21,981 bases of DNA, from positions 17,392 to 39,372 of the forward strand of contig MU657633.1 in assembly GCA_026770575.1 (NCBI GenBank). The letters are read 5' to 3'. This DNA is from Pelagophyceae sp. CCMP2097. Taxonomy: Eukaryota > Sar > Pelagophyceae. Positions 1 through 11,417 of this stretch are shown piece after piece. The position numbers and the translations under genes are program-made. Position 1 is the stretch's first letter. Each line of letters opens with the position of its first letter. The notes under the pieces are model-generated. The model did no database searches. It was not told the DNA's origin and worked only from the letters and a program-made list of their open reading frames with translations.

Positions 1-1
1 C

Positions 2-1231
2 GCGCCCACGCCCGCGCCCGCGCCCGCGTCCACGCCCGCTCCGACGGCCTTGCCGACGGCCATGCCGACGGCCGGGCCGACGCCGCACCCGACGGCGCCC
101 ACGCAGCCGCCGTCGCTCCGGCCGGCGCCCACGACGCCCGCGCCGTCGCCGGCGCCCACGGCACCCTCGCCGACGCACGCTCCAGCGAAGGTCCGCTTCG
201 AGTCGGTCATGATCTTTGCCACGGATGCGACCCCGGAGCAGTTCCTCGGCGACGCGCGCGCCGTCGCCGCCTTCCAGAGGTCCATCGCCGCCGTCGTCGT
301 CGTCGCCGCCGGCGACGTCATCGCTGCCGGCGACGTCATCGCTGCCGGCGACGTCGAGGTCCTCGGCGCCACGACGGGCGCGGGCCGCCGCCAGCTCCGC
401 GCCGAGACGCTACGCGTCGACTGGTCCGTGGCGTTTCGTCTAGACGGCGCCGTTGGTGACGAATTCGTCTCCGCTACCCGGGCCGCCGACTACGAGGCCG
501 CCGTCGCCGCGGCGCTCACGCTCGCCATCATGTCTGGGTCGTACGCAGCGGGACTCGCCGCCTCGCTCGCCGCCGAGGCGTCAACGCTCGACTTGGGCCT
601 CGTAGACACCGCCGCGTCTGTCGCCGCCGTCGCGGCAGCCGTGGTGACGCTCGAGATTCCGTCGCCCGCGCCGACGCCCACGCCGACGACCCGACCGACG
701 CCCGCGCCGACGACCCAGCCGACGCCCACGAAAGCGTCCAAGCGCAAGATTGCCACTCAGGCTCGCGTCACCGTCATTATTGTCTTCATCGTCGCAGCCG
801 CGTGCGTCGGGGGGTTGATCATCATCGGCTGCGCCATCGCATTCGTCGTCTGCATGGTCCGGCGCGCAAAGGGCAAAGAACCGTTTGCGGTCATCGAAAT
901 CGGGGATGTTAAGGCGCCCGGGCGCGGCCGGCGTCGAACGACCACGCCGACGACACCCTTAACCAGGGACAAGGCGAGCCGTGGATCTGAGATCCGAGCC
1001 TCAGATCTGATGATCGCACCGGAGCGACCACGCTCGAGGTGCCACCTCGCCGGTCGACGAGATACGGCGTGCCGCAGTTTTAAGTATCGGCCCGAGGGGG
1101 CTTGTTCAGCACGGGGCGCCGTCGAGCCTCGCGAGGCAGGAATGTGGTCCGAAGTCGCCTCAGCGCAGCGCGGCCGTCGTGTTGCCGAGCGACTTGCGAA
1201 GGAGCTCGAGCTCTTTGTTCTGCGCCTTTGA
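2..1231 (+). CDS. Pro/Thr-rich single-pass membrane protein (3' part)
   Basis: The reading frame is open to the left edge, so the N-terminus lies outside. It starts as a Pro-Thr-Ala linker (PTP/PTA repeats), followed by a globular segment (about nt 190-655) with an RRQL motif and the strand-like stretch ETLRVDWSVAF. This resembles, from memory, a recurrent extracellular module of algal surface proteins; I cannot name a family. A second PTP linker (about 660-730) leads to one strong transmembrane helix (about 767-859) and a basic stop-transfer RRAKGK. The order suggests a type I surface protein with a short cytoplasmic tail. An 18-nt unit encoding AAGDVI is repeated at 305-355. Beyond about 910 the tail becomes low-complexity and finally overlaps the antisense end of the ASPM-like gene by 72 nt, so the true stop may be earlier, or an unrecognised intron may exist after about 905. 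Confidence 0.6.
   Translation, partial: APTPAPAPASTPAPTALPTAMPTAGPTPHPTAPTQPPSLRPAPTTPAPSPAPTAPSPTHAPAKVRFESVMIFATDATPEQFLGDARAVAAFQRSIAAVVVVAAGDVIAAGDVIAAGDVEVLGATTGAGRRQLRAETLRVDWSVAFRLDGAVGDEFVSATRAADYEAAVAAALTLAIMSGSYAAGLAASLAAEASTLDLGLVDTAASVAAVAAAVVTLEIPSPAPTPTPTTRPTPAPTTQPTPTKASKRKIATQARVTVIIVFIVAAACVGGLIIIGCAIAFVVCMVRRAKGKEPFAVIEIGDVKAPGRGRRRTTTPTTPLTRDKASRGSEIRASDLMIAPERPRSRCHLAGRRDTACRSFKYRPEGACSARGAVEPREAGMWSEVASAQRGRRVAERLAKELELFVLRL
305..355 (+). repeat. 18-nt tandem repeat, three copies (last partial)
   Basis: The unit GCTGCCGGCGACGTCATC (first copy GCC for GCT) occurs at 305, 323 and 341. It is in frame and encodes AAGDVI twice and then AAGDV inside the membrane protein ectodomain. 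The near identity at DNA level points to recent slippage. Confidence 0.85.
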
Positions 1232-4200
1232 AGGCAGCTTGGCCCGGTCGAGGAGATTTGCGATGGAGGAGAGGCGCCGCGCGGTCTGCGCTTGCCGGCA
1301 GGCGTCGCGCGCCGCGGGGACAAAGGCGCAGACGCGCCGCAGCAGCCGCGCCGCGAAGATGAACGGTTCTGGGTGGTCGCGCAGCACCTACGGGGCCGCC
1401 GCGTCGCGCCGCGGGCGCGCGCAAGGCAAACCCCCCCCGGCTCGGCCGCGAGCGAGCCACGCGCCTGGATGAGCTCGAGGAGCACTTCGACGCACGGCGC
1501 CGCCGCGACGTCCGCCATGAGGGCGTCGTGCTTCGCCACGTTGGTGAGGACGCGCAGCATGTTCGACAAGAGGTCGATGTGCGGCTTGGAACCTAGCGGG
1601 GCGATGAGGCGAGGGGCGCACGACGAGGCGGCGGCGGGGCGCACGGTTGCACGTCCTCGCGATGCCGTAGAGGACGGCGGGCGCCTGGTGCTGCGCGAAG
1701 CGCCCGCAGCAGCGCGCCGAGAGGCGCGTCGATGTCTCGAGCGCGGCGCAGGCGCGCGAAATCTCCGTGAGCTGCTTTGACGTGCGCAGCGCGTCGAGGG
1801 CCTGCCGCGTGCGGTTCCCGAGGACCGCCGCCGGCCGCGCCCGCGCCTCGAGCGTCGCCGCCGCGAGGCGCTCGCGCACGCGCGTCAGCGCCGCCGCCGA
1901 ACGCCGCTTGGCCAGGAGCGCGCGGCCGCGCGACTGGATCGCCACGGCGGCGCGCAATCGGCGCGCCTCGCGCCCGGCGGCGTGCGCCTCGCGCCCGGCG
2001 GCGAACGCCTGCGCGCGCGCGTCCGTCCGCCGCCAGCGCCGCCGCCGCACGCTGCGCTGCACGGCAACGACGGCGCCGAGGCCCAGAAAGAACTGCCAGC
2101 ATGCCACGTGCATGCGCCACGCGCTCTGCAGCCGCACGGCGGCGCGCCGCACGCGCTGCCGCGCGCGCACCAGCCGCTGCAGCCCGCGCGCCGCGCCGCC
2201 GCGAAGCGCCGCGTCGCGCGCCGCCGCCAGCTCGAGCGCCCGCCGCGCCTCGCGCACCGACGCGAACGTGCGCATAGTCAGCCGCCGCCGCAGCGAAGCC
2301 TGCAGCACTAGCGCCGCCGCGGCGTTGGCAGCGTCGCTCAGCGCCGCCGCCGCGAAGAGCGCCGCGAGCTGCCGCGCGTCGTCGTCGGCGCGCCGCGCGG
2401 ACTCGGCGGCCCGCGCCGCAACCGCCGCGCGGTCCTCGGCGCGCCGCTCCGCCTCGTGCGCGGCGAGCTGCAGCGCGTCGACCCGCGCCGCCTCGTCGAC
2501 CGAAGCCCGCCTCAACCCCGCAAGCTGGGCGGCCGCGGCCTCAGCGCACCGGCGCGCCGCGTCGGCGGCGGCCTCGCTCGACGCGTGCCGCGCCGCGTCG
2601 GCGGCCTCTGCGGCCACCCGCGCTGCCGCGCGCAGGTCGGCCGCTGCGGTTTCTTCGACGGCCCTCGCCGCCGCGCGGCGGTCGGCCTCGTCGGCTTCGC
2701 GCTGCAGCGCCGTCGCCCTGGCGGCCTCGTGAGCCGCGAGGCGCTCGGCCTCGGCGGTCCGCAGCTGTTCGAGCCGCTCAGTGTCGGCGGCATCGTCGAC
2801 GGCCCGCGCTGCCGCGCGCCGCTCGGCGTCAGCCGCCTCCGCCGCAGCTCGCGCTACTGCGCGGCGATCGGCCTCATCGGTCTCATGCTGCAGCGCCGTC
2901 ACCCTCTCGGCCTCGTGAGCCGCGTGGCGCTCGGCTTCAGCAGCCCGCAGCTGCTCGAGCCGCTCCGCCTCGTCGACCGCGGCGCGCCTTAACGCAACGA
3001 GATTCTCGCCGGCCTCGCGCTCAGCCGCTTGCCGCGCCGCATCGTCTGCGGCCTTGATCGTCGCGTGCCGCTCGGCGTCAAGAGCCTCTGCAGCCGCCCG
3101 CGCTGCGGCGCGGAAATCGGCCTCGTCGGCCTCGCGCTGCAGCGTCGCGGTCCTCTCTGCCTCGTGAACCGCGAGGCGCTCAGCCTCAGTGGCCCGCAGC
3201 TGCTCGAGCCACTCAGCCTCGGCGGCCCGCAGCTGCTCGAGCCGCTCCGCCTCTTGCACCTTGATCGTCGCGTGCCGCTCGGCGTCAGCGACCTCGTCGG
3301 CAGCCCGCACCGCCGCGCGCCGCTCGGCGTCAGCCACTTCCGCCGCAGCCCGCGCTGCGGCGCGGCGGTCGGCCTCATCAATCTCGCGCTGCAGCGCCGC
3401 GGTCCTCTCGGCCTCGTGAACCGCGAGGCGCTCGGCTTCGGCAGCCCGCAGCTGCTCGAGCCGCTCCGCTTCTTCGACCGCGGCCCGCCTCAACGCCGCG
3501 AGCTTGTCAGCAGCCTCGCACTCCGCCACCTGCCGCGCTGCGTCGTCTACGGCCTTGATCGTCGCGTGCCGCTCGGCGTCAGCCACTTCCGCCGCAGCCC
3601 GCGCTGCGGCGCGGCGGTCGGCCTCATCAATCTCGCGCTGCAGCGCCGCGGTCCTCTCGGCCTCGTGAACCGCGAGGCGCTCGGCTTCGGCGGCCCGCAG
3701 CTGCTCGAGCCGCTCCGCCTCTTCGGCCTCGTCGGCAGCCCGCACCGCCGCGCGCCGCTCGGCGTCAGCCACTTCCGCCGCAGCCCGCGCTGCGGCGCGG
3801 CGGTCGGCCTCATCAATCTCGCGCTGCAGCGCCGCGGTCCTCTCGGCCTCGTGAACCGCGAGGCGCTCAGTTTCGGCGGCCCGGAGCTGCTCGAGCCGCT
3901 CCGCCTCTTCGGCCTCGTCGGCGGCCCGCGCCGCCGCGCGCCGCTCAACGTCAGCCGCCTCTGCCGCGGCGGCGCGGCAGTCGGCCTCGTCGGCCTCGCG
4001 GCGGAGCGCCGTCTCCCGCGCCGCCTCGGCCGTCTCCTGCGCCGCGAGCCGCGCCGCCTCGGCCGTATCCCGGGCCGTCTCCCGGGCCGTCTCCCGCGCG
4101 GCCTCGGCCGCCTCCTTCGCCGCGAGCCGCGCCGTCTCGGAGGCCTCCCGCGCGGCCTCCCGCGCGGCCTCGGCGGTCGCTTGCGCCGCGGCGCGCGCGG

Positions 4201-7200
4201 TCTCGGCGGCCTTGCGCTTCTCGAGGCGTTCCGCTTCGTCGGCGACGGCCCGCCTCAGCGCCGATAGCTTCGCCGACGCCGTCTGCTCCGCGAGCTGCCG
4301 CGCGGCCTCTTCGGCGGCCTTGGTCGCCGCGCGCCGCCCGGCGGCCGCGGCGTCGTCGGCGGCACGCGCGGCCGCGCGGCGGTCTGCCTCGTCAACCTCA
4401 CGCTGAAGCGCCGCAGCGCGTGCGGCCTCGTGCGCCGCGAGCCGCGCGGCCTCGGCGACGCGGTGCCCCTCGAGCCGCCGCGCCTCGTCGTCGGCGGCCT
4501 GCTGCAGCGCCGCGACCGCCGCCGCCGCCGCCGCCTCAGAAGCCAGCTGCGCCTCGTCGTCGGCGGCCTTGATCGCCGCGCGGCGCGCCAGGCTCGCGAG
4601 GAGCTCGGCCGCCTCGTGCGCCACGCGCGCCGCCGCACGCCGGTCCGCCTCGTCCGCCTCGCGTTGCTGCGCCGCGACGCGTTCGACCTCGTGCGCCGCG
4701 CGCCGCGCGGCCTCGACGGCTCGGACCTCGTCGAACCGCGCCGCTTCCTCGGCAGCGGCGCGCCGCAGCGCCGCGAGCTGCTTCACGGCCTCATGCTCGG
4801 TCACGCGCCGCGCCGCGTCGTCCGCCGCCCTCGCCGCCGCGGCCCGCTCGGCCTCGGCCGCCTGGACCGCCGTGAGCCGCGCCGCATCTTCGGCGGCAGC
4901 CTGCTGCAGCGCTGCATGCGTCGCCGCAGCCACCGCCGCGGTCTGCGTCGCCAGCTGCATCGACGCATCTTCCGCCGCCTCGACCGCCGCGAGTCGTTCG
5001 ACCTCGGCCGCCTCGAGCGCCGCGAGCCGCCGCGAGCGTGCGGCGCCGTCGGCCGCCTCCTGCGCGACCCTCGCCTCTGCCTCGGCTGCCTCCTGCGCTG
5101 CGCGCCGCTGCGCACGCGCGTCGTCGTCGGCCGCCTCCTGCGCGGCCCTTGCCTCGACCTCGGCCGCCTGGAGCGCTGCGCGCCGCTGCACACGGGCGAG
5201 GTGGTCGAGATGGTCGGCCGCCTCGTGAGCGGCCCTCGCCGCCGCGCGACGGTCCGCGTCGTCCGCCTCGCGTCGGAGCGCTGCGGCGCTCTCGGCGTCC
5301 CGTGCGGCCTTGAGCACCTCGTGGCGCTCCGCCTCTTCCGCCGCGCCCCGCCGGAGCGCCGCGAGCTTCTCCGAAGCCGCCCGCTCCGCCAGCCGCCGAG
5401 TCTCGTCGTCCGCCACCTCGGCCGCCGCGCGCTCGGCGTCGGCCCGGAGCGCCGCGGACCGCCGCGCGCTGGCGAGGTCGTCGGCCGCCTCGTGGGCCGC
5501 CCGCGCCGCCGCGCGCCGGTCCGCCTCGTCTGCCTCGCGCTGCTGCGCCGCGGCCCATGCGGCGTCTCGGAGCGCGAGCCTCTCGGTCTCGGCGGCCTCG
5601 AGCTGCTCGAGGCGCGCCACCTCGGCGGCCTCGCGCTGCGCCAGGCGCGCCGCCTCGGCGGTCAGGCGCGCCGCCTCGGCGGCCTCGAGCCCCTCGAGGC
5701 GACGCGCATCGAGCCCCTCGAGGCGGTCTGCCTCGGTAGCCGCGGCCTGCTCCCGCGCCGCGCGCGCCGCGCGTGCGTCTGCTTCGTCGGCGGCTGCGCG
5801 CGCTGCCCGCGCGGCGTCCGCGTCGCTGCGTCGCTGCGCCGCCGCCGCGGCCGCGACGACTGCGGCGGTGCGGTCTTCGTCGGCCTTTTTCAGGACCGCG
5901 GCGTGGATCCGCGCGTGGCGCCGCTCCTCGGCGTCGGCCGCGGCTGTCGCAACCGCAAAGTTCGCCTTGGCCGCCGCCTTGGCCTGTGCGAGCGCCGCGC
6001 GCTCCGACGCCTTGCGCGCGCGCCTGCGCCGCGCCAGCGCCCCGCGCAGCGCCGTCTGGACCCGGACGACCTACCGCGGATGATGCATTTTTTTCCAAGC
6101 GCGCGCCCGGAGGCCGTGGGCACTTCAAAGAACCCCGTCCAAGGCGATGCTTCATTGCAGAGACGGCTCGTCACGAGGGGCGCACCGCGTCGCTGCGGCT
6201 TTTTGCGGCGCTCCGGAGCAGCTGCGCAATGGGCGAGGCGCACTTCGGCGCAGAGGCGACGTCGTCGACGCGGCCGCACTTCTTCGGCGCGGGCGTGCGC
6301 CCAGCAAACGCCATCGGCGCGTGGCGGCCTTGCCGCGGCGAGGGCGCGAGCGCGAGCTGCCGGTCGTCAACGCGCGTCGCGCTGGCGGGTGCCGGCTCGA
6401 GGGCCCAGCCACGCGCGCCCTGCGGCGTCGCGTCGCCGCGGTACGGCACGGGCGACTCGCGGATGCGGCAGACTTCGAGCGCGACGTCGTCGTGCGTGAC
6501 GTGGCACCGCCGCGCGAGCGACCGCAAGAGCACGCCCGTCGCCTACGAGGCGCCGGTCCCACCGCGGTACGGCGCGCTCCTTCGACGAAGGAGCGACCGC
6601 GGGTGACTGGAGGAGCTTGCGACGCACGCTCGCCACCCAGAGTTCGAGGTGCGCGAGCGCCTCGAGGCTGGTGGAGCCACGGCGGCGCCGCCACGCCGTC
6701 TGGAGCGTGACCGCCGCAGTCGTGCGCCAGAGCGCGCGGCGCGCGGCGGCGCGGCGCCACGCAGCGGCGACGCCCGTCGCGCGCGCCTGCCGCGGCCGGG
6801 CGTGGAAGCGCCGCGCGCGCTGCGCCTGTGTGGCGGCTGCGGCGAGGACGCCCGACTCGGCGAGGAGGCGCGCGGCGAGGTGCGCCACGAACGCGGCGCC
6901 GCAGCGCGCGTCCGACGCGGCCGCGCCAAAGTCGACGAGGCGCTCGGGCACGCCGCCGAGGCCGCGCACGAGCTGCTGCGCGACGGCCGCGCGCGACGGC
7001 CGAGTGCGGCCGCGCAGGACGTGCCGCAGCAGCGCCGGCTCGTAGTGCGCGACGAGCGCCGCCACCGCCGACCCGTCTAAGAGGCTCGGCGCCACGAACG
7101 ACGCGCAGTCGACCGCCGACGCCGCAGTCACGGCGGCGATCCAGCGCCGCAGCAGGCGCCGCGTCCCGCCGTCGCCGCTGGCCTCCTCGGCGTCGGGCAG

Positions 7201-9307
7201 CGCGTCCAGGGCCGCGCGGTCCGCCGCGCGCGCCGCGGCCGCGGCGTTCGCCGCGCCGCCGGCGGGGCGCCGCTTGGCCCAGTACGTTGCCGTCGCGAGC
7301 GCCCGGACCTCGAATTCGAGGACGCCGTCGTCAACGATGGCGCCGAGCGCGAAGCGCGCGAGCAGCGCGAAGACGACGTCGCGCGTCGCGCCCTGCGGCT
7401 TGGCGTCGACGATGGCCTGCGCGAGGCCGTCGCCGCCGCGCCGCGCGTCGTGCGGCGCGAGCGCGCCGCAGCCGCGCATGGCCGCGAGCGCGACGGCGAC
7501 GTTGTGCAGCTTTTGCAGCCGCGACGTCGCGGGCACGCGGAGCTGCGCGCCCGCGCGGCCGTCGCCCGCGGTAAGCAGCTCGACGGCGCGCGTGAGGCGC
7601 ACGCCGTCGCGCAGGTCCGCGAGGCCGCCGACGCGCCAGTCGAACTCGTCGAGCGGCGTCTGGTCGAACGTCAGATCCACGCCCACGCGCGTCAGGTGCG
7701 CCAGCACGTCGCCCTCGCGCGCGAGGCAGGCCAGCGCAAAGGCGCGCGCCGCCTGCGCCGACGCGTGCAGCGCCGACCGCCGCGAGAAGAGCCGCGGGCA
7801 GCGCGCGAGCACGTCGCCGCGGCCGCGCGCCGCGTCGAGAAAGTGAGCCAGGCCGAAGAACGCTCGCAGGCAGTGGCGCTCCTGGAGGCCACGCCGCGTG
7901 CGGCCCCAGCGGCCGCCGTCGCGGCCGCCGGCGCCGCGCGCCGCCGCTGCCGCCGCCACGCCGTCCCCGAGGACGTGAACGACGACGCGCCGCAGCACCG
8001 ACGGCTCCTTGAGCGCCGCCGCGTCAAACGCGATGACGGCGCGCGAGCCTTGGGCGACGACCGCGCCGCAGTCGCCGCCGCACGCGACGATGGCGCGCCC
8101 ACCGTCGTCGCCGCTCCGGCCGGGCCCGTCGTCCTCGAGGACGTCGAGCGCCACGCGGAGCCATGGCGCAGAGTATCCCGCCACGAGGTCCTGAGCAGCG
8201 TGGTTACGGGCGCGTGCGCGTCGCCTCCTCTTGGAACCGACCGCTGCCTCGCCGACGTTTCAATTCTCAAGAGGCCCACTCACCGTAATCGTCGAGCGGA
8301 GCGCGACGTCGCAGCTGATGTTGCAGTCCTCGCGCATCGCCAGGCGCCCCTGCGCCACGTCGTTCGCGACGAGGATCCGCGCCTCGACGAGCGGCGCCTA
8401 CGCGGTCGCGGTCACCTCGGCCGTCCGACCCTTTTCAAGATACCCGCTTTCCGATGGACTCATGTGCGGCCTCACCGAGTGCCAGACGGCGCGCGCGCGC
8501 GACCTCGACTCTGCCGCGAGGCGCGCCGTCCGCGCCCTCCGGAGCGGCGGGTCGTCGATGCTGTCGATGGGCGCGACGAGCACCGAGTCGAGCCACGCCA
8601 CCAGGGCAGCGTCGGCTGCGTCGGCGGGCTGCCGGCCCGGCGGCGGCGGGCTCGCGCCGCGGCGACCAGACGGCGGGGGCCGCGGCGGCGCGTCGCGCGC
8701 GAGGGTCAACGCGCCACGGGCGGCCGGCACGTTGCTCTCGTCGAACAGCGGCGTCCTCGCCGGCGTCGCTTTGCGCTGGCTCAGCGTGCGGCCCGTGGCG
8801 GCGGCGGCGGTGGTGCGCGCGCGCGGCGCGGTGCGCGCGTCGGCGGAGACAACGGTCCCGACGACTTTGATCTGCGCAGGGAACCGGCCGCTGAACCGCA
8901 GCGTCACCGAATCGCGCACGTCGCCGAGCTGCGCCGCGTCGAGCAGCAGGTCGCACGTCGTCGCCTCTCCGTGGCGCACAAAGTCGCGAGAGAGCCGCGC
9001 CTAACGACGGCTTGTGTCCGCGACGACGCGCAACCCCGACCGTCGCCATCTTCGCGGCCCGGGCGTCGGTCGCGGGCGGCCTCCGCACATCGACGTGCTT
9101 GGGCGCCTCGGCGATGAGGACCTTTGCTCGCTCGACGCCGTTCGGTAGCTTGAGTACGACGCTCCGCGCGGCGCTCGTGCCGATGCGGACGTGACCAAAG
9201 TCGACAACGCAGGGCGCGCCGAACGACGCCAGTGTGATGGACAGCGGCGAGTCCGGGCCCGAGGAGACGCGCGGCTCCTTGCGCTTCGTGACGAAGCTCT
9301 CCATCAT
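1160..9307 (-). CDS. ASPM: ASPM/Asp-like spindle-pole and microtubule minus-end protein
   Basis: Eight proposed exons: 9307-9089, 9000-8476, 8397-8284, 8190-6628, 6542-6186, 6070-1645, 1592-1432, 1387-1160; 2530 aa. Residues about 10-115 form an ASH (ASPM-SPD2-Hydin) domain split by intron 1 (SLSITLASFGAPCVVDFGHV). Exon 4 opens with LVAGYSAPWLRVAL, like the ASPM LLSYNPLWLRIGL block. Residues about 465-570 are the ASPM-type calponin-homology domain (QTPLDEFDW, LRDGVRLTRAVELL, SRLQKLHNVAVAL). IQ motifs occur at the start of exon 6 (VVRVQTALRGALARRRR) and near its end (VQRSVRRRR, AVAIQSRGRALLAKRR). About 1200 residues of Ala/Arg/Glu-rich helix separate them. The C-terminus carries ASPM-style ARM-like repeats (ALDALRTSKQLTEISRACAA, HIDLLSNMLRVLTNVAKH). 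ASPM/Asp proteins focus spindle poles and bind calmodulin and microtubule minus ends. Start: the ATG at 9307 or the adjacent one at 9304. Exons 5 and 7 have the least certain splice sites. Convergent with the upstream membrane protein. Confidence 0.92.
2300..6040 (-). repeat. Ala/Arg/Glu-rich coiled-coil repeat region inside ASPM-like exon 6
   Basis: This region encodes over 1200 residues built mainly of A, R and E with periodic L, D and H. Recurring modules include AERLEQLRAAEAERLAVHEA, ERTAALQREIDEADRRAAAR and AAAEVADAERRAA. One block of about 100 nt is nearly identical at 3331, 3580 and 3766 (spacing 249 and 186 nt, both multiples of three), with more diverged copies on both sides. It should fold as long charged helices or coiled coil. 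In animal ASPM the equivalent position holds tens of IQ motifs, which are absent here. Confidence 0.85.
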
Positions 9308-9643
9308 CGCGCGAGGCTGAGCAGCGAGGCTCGAGCGATCAAGCAACCTCGTTCAAGCGGCACGCCCGCTCCGACTTCGACGCCCGAGGCCGCACCCTCG
9401 GGCGAGTCCGCGCGCTCGAGCACCTCGCACTTGCTTTCTTGATTCCAACGGTGAGTGTGTGTTTACGACACTCGCGGTTTATTGGCACGTATTGGCGAGC
9501 GATCAAGCGCGAGCACCGCCGCACGGGTCCGAGGCGTCGCGGATTCTTGCAAGAGGACCGCGGTGCCCGACGAGACCGATCCGGAGCCCGCCGACCATCC
9601 TTTACAAGTTGCGAGCTCTTCGCTGAGCTCTTTGACGCCTAGC
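9308..9643. promoter_or_regulatory. Divergent intergenic region between ASPM-like gene and Lys-Gly-rich gene
   Basis: These 336 bp lie between two divergent start codons (9307 minus, 9644 plus) and must hold both 5' ends. The stretch around 9440-9495 is less GC-rich than its surroundings. I see no clear TATA box and no convincing upstream exon; a GTGAGTGT at about 9452 could be a 5'-UTR intron donor, which is speculative. Confidence 0.45.
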
Positions 9644-11417
9644 ATGGACAATTTCATGGCCAAGCTGCGCGCCACTGCAGCTGCGAAGAAGACGACCGCG
9701 GCGAAACCGGCCGCGTTCGACCCCGTGCCGTGGCTGCCGCCCAAGCCCGCCGCGCCGCCTCCGCCGCCGCCGCCGCAACAGCAGCCGCGGGCGGCGCCGA
9801 GCGCCGCGGACGCCGCGCCGCGCAAGCGCCCGCGCGAAGACGCGGCGGGAGCCCACGACACGCGAAGAGACAGCTCCGGCAAGGGCAAAGGCAAGGGCAA
9901 GGGCGGCAAGGGCGGGGACCGAGGCAAGGGCGGCTACGGCGGCGGCAAGGGCGACGCAGGCAGCGGCAAGGGCGGTAAAGGCAAGGGCGACACAGGCAAA
10001 GGCAAGGGCAAAGGTAAAGGCAAAGGCAAGGGCAAAGGCGGCGACTCGTCCTTTGAGCGGCCGCCGCAGTCGGAGGGCGGCAAGGGTGGCCGAGGTGGTG
10101 AGTTTCCCACGGCGGGCGCTGAAACAAGGCCGCTCGTTTGAGGACGAGTCGATTGCTCGCAGGCGGCGGCCGCGGCGACGGCGGCAAGGGTGGCCGAGGC
10201 AAGGGCGGCAAGGGTTCGAAGAAAGGGGCGTACGACGGTCCAAAAGCCGCTGCGGCAGTCTGCAACGTACGTTGTGTCCTGGGGGGGCACTCGCCTCGCG
10301 TAATCTCCAGTGGCAGCGCACGATGGATCCTTGTGAAATCTCGTGTAGGTGCTCGGTTTGGAGGCGCGCGTCTACGAAATTGCGTGCGTGACCAACGGCG
10401 CCCCGTCCACCGCGTCGACTTTGAGCGTGATTCCAGGCTCACCGCCGGCCTCGACGCGTTCGTTGACAAGCACGGTGCCAAGGTCAAGAACCACGTGGCG
10501 AGCATCCGCGCGCAGCGGCAGCTGGACGCGCGCGCGAGGCACGACCCGCTGTTTCTGAAACAGCTCCTCCTCGGCACCATGCAGCACGCAAAGGCGGCCA
10601 CCGCCGCGGCGCCGCCGCCGCAAAACGAGTCGCCCGCGCCGGGCGCCGACGAGCCGGCAAAGGCCGTCGAACCGCCGCCGGCCGCCGAAAGTGCTCCGGC
10701 GCCGCCGCTCGGCGACGTCGCAACCGCATCGGCTGCCGTCGCAGCCGCGCCGGTGTCGACGGACGACGCCGCTGGTGCACCCGCGGCAGTCGGCGTGACG
10801 CCCGCCGTGTCGATCGACTCGGCGGCTCAAGCGGTCGAGGCGAGTTTCTTGCATCTTTCGTGCACCGGCGTCTCGAGTGCAGCGCCGTCGATGATCCGTT
10901 GCGTAGGCCATCTTCTCGGATGCGGCGGCTGCCCGGACCGACGCGCAGGCGCGCGACTCGCGGTCGTTTTACACACTCTGCTCCGGCATCGTGCAGATGT
11001 GCGCCCCTCGACGGCCGCGCGGCCACGGCGAAACGCGCCCCGCGCAGGCTCGGCAACGTGGAGCGACGGTGGCGCAAGGCCAACGAGGCCACGCGCGTGA
11101 ACAACCCGCCGCCCAAGCGCTCCAAGCCCCAGCCCGCGCAAGAGGCCTCGTCCTCGAGCGAGGACGAGTCGGACGAAGAAGACGAGGCGCCGGCCGCGGC
11201 CGCCGACAACGACGACGATGAATCATCAGAAGAGGAGGAGAGCGACGACGACGACGACGACGCCGGCCACCCGCTCGCGCAACTCTCGGGCGATATGCTC
11301 GCCGCGGCCGTGGCCGCCGGCGTCGTGCCTCCGCCCGCCGCGGCCCCGCGCGCGGCGAACCCACTCCAAGGCGCATCGGCGGACCTCTTGGCGGCCGCTG
11401 CCGCCGCCGGCTTCTAA
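9644..11417 (+). CDS. Lys-Gly-rich nuclear-type protein with acidic C-terminus, family unknown
   Basis: Six proposed exons: 9644-10097, 10163-10266, 10349-10383, 10437-10833, 10907-10998, 11048-11417; 483 aa. The ATG at 9644 has A at -3 and G at +4. In order: a short helical start (MDNFMAKLRATAAAKK), a Pro run with Gln, a basic signal RKRPRED, then a long KG/GKGG tract crossing the first splice. A conserved-looking helical block follows (VLGLEARVYEIALTAGLDAF ... VDKHGAKVKNHVASIRAQRQ), then an Ala-Pro linker and a second ordered block (DSRSFYTLCSGIVQMLGNVE). Next come PPKRSKPQ, a Ser/Glu/Asp acidic stretch and a hydrophobic Ala-rich tail ending in AAGF. Two basic clusters plus KG and acidic tracts suggest a nuclear or nucleolar RNA- or chromatin-associated protein; that is inference and I recognise no family. 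The donor at 10834 (GTCGAG) is uncertain; GTGTCG at 10807 keeps the same frame. Confidence 0.72.
9880..10050 (+). repeat. GGCAAG-type hexanucleotide array encoding (KG)n
   Basis: Repeats of GGCAAAGGCAAG and GGCGGCAAG variants encode the GKGKGKGGKGG tract. A shorter patch of the same type recurs in the next exon at about 10163-10225. This is slippage-prone, low-complexity coding DNA. Confidence 0.85.

Noticed and set aside
3029..6499. Very long plus-strand frames (for example 4430-6499 and 3029-4267) opposite the ASPM-like exon
   Set aside because: They are mirror frames produced by GC-rich, repeat-rich coding DNA on the minus strand. They are Arg-rich, lack domains and show no splice logic.
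6367..8184. Reading the CH-domain frame through to its stop at 6367
   Set aside because: Downstream of about 6628 the translation turns Arg-rich. Splicing at GTGCGT (6627) to GTAG|G (6543) gives a better continuation in phase.
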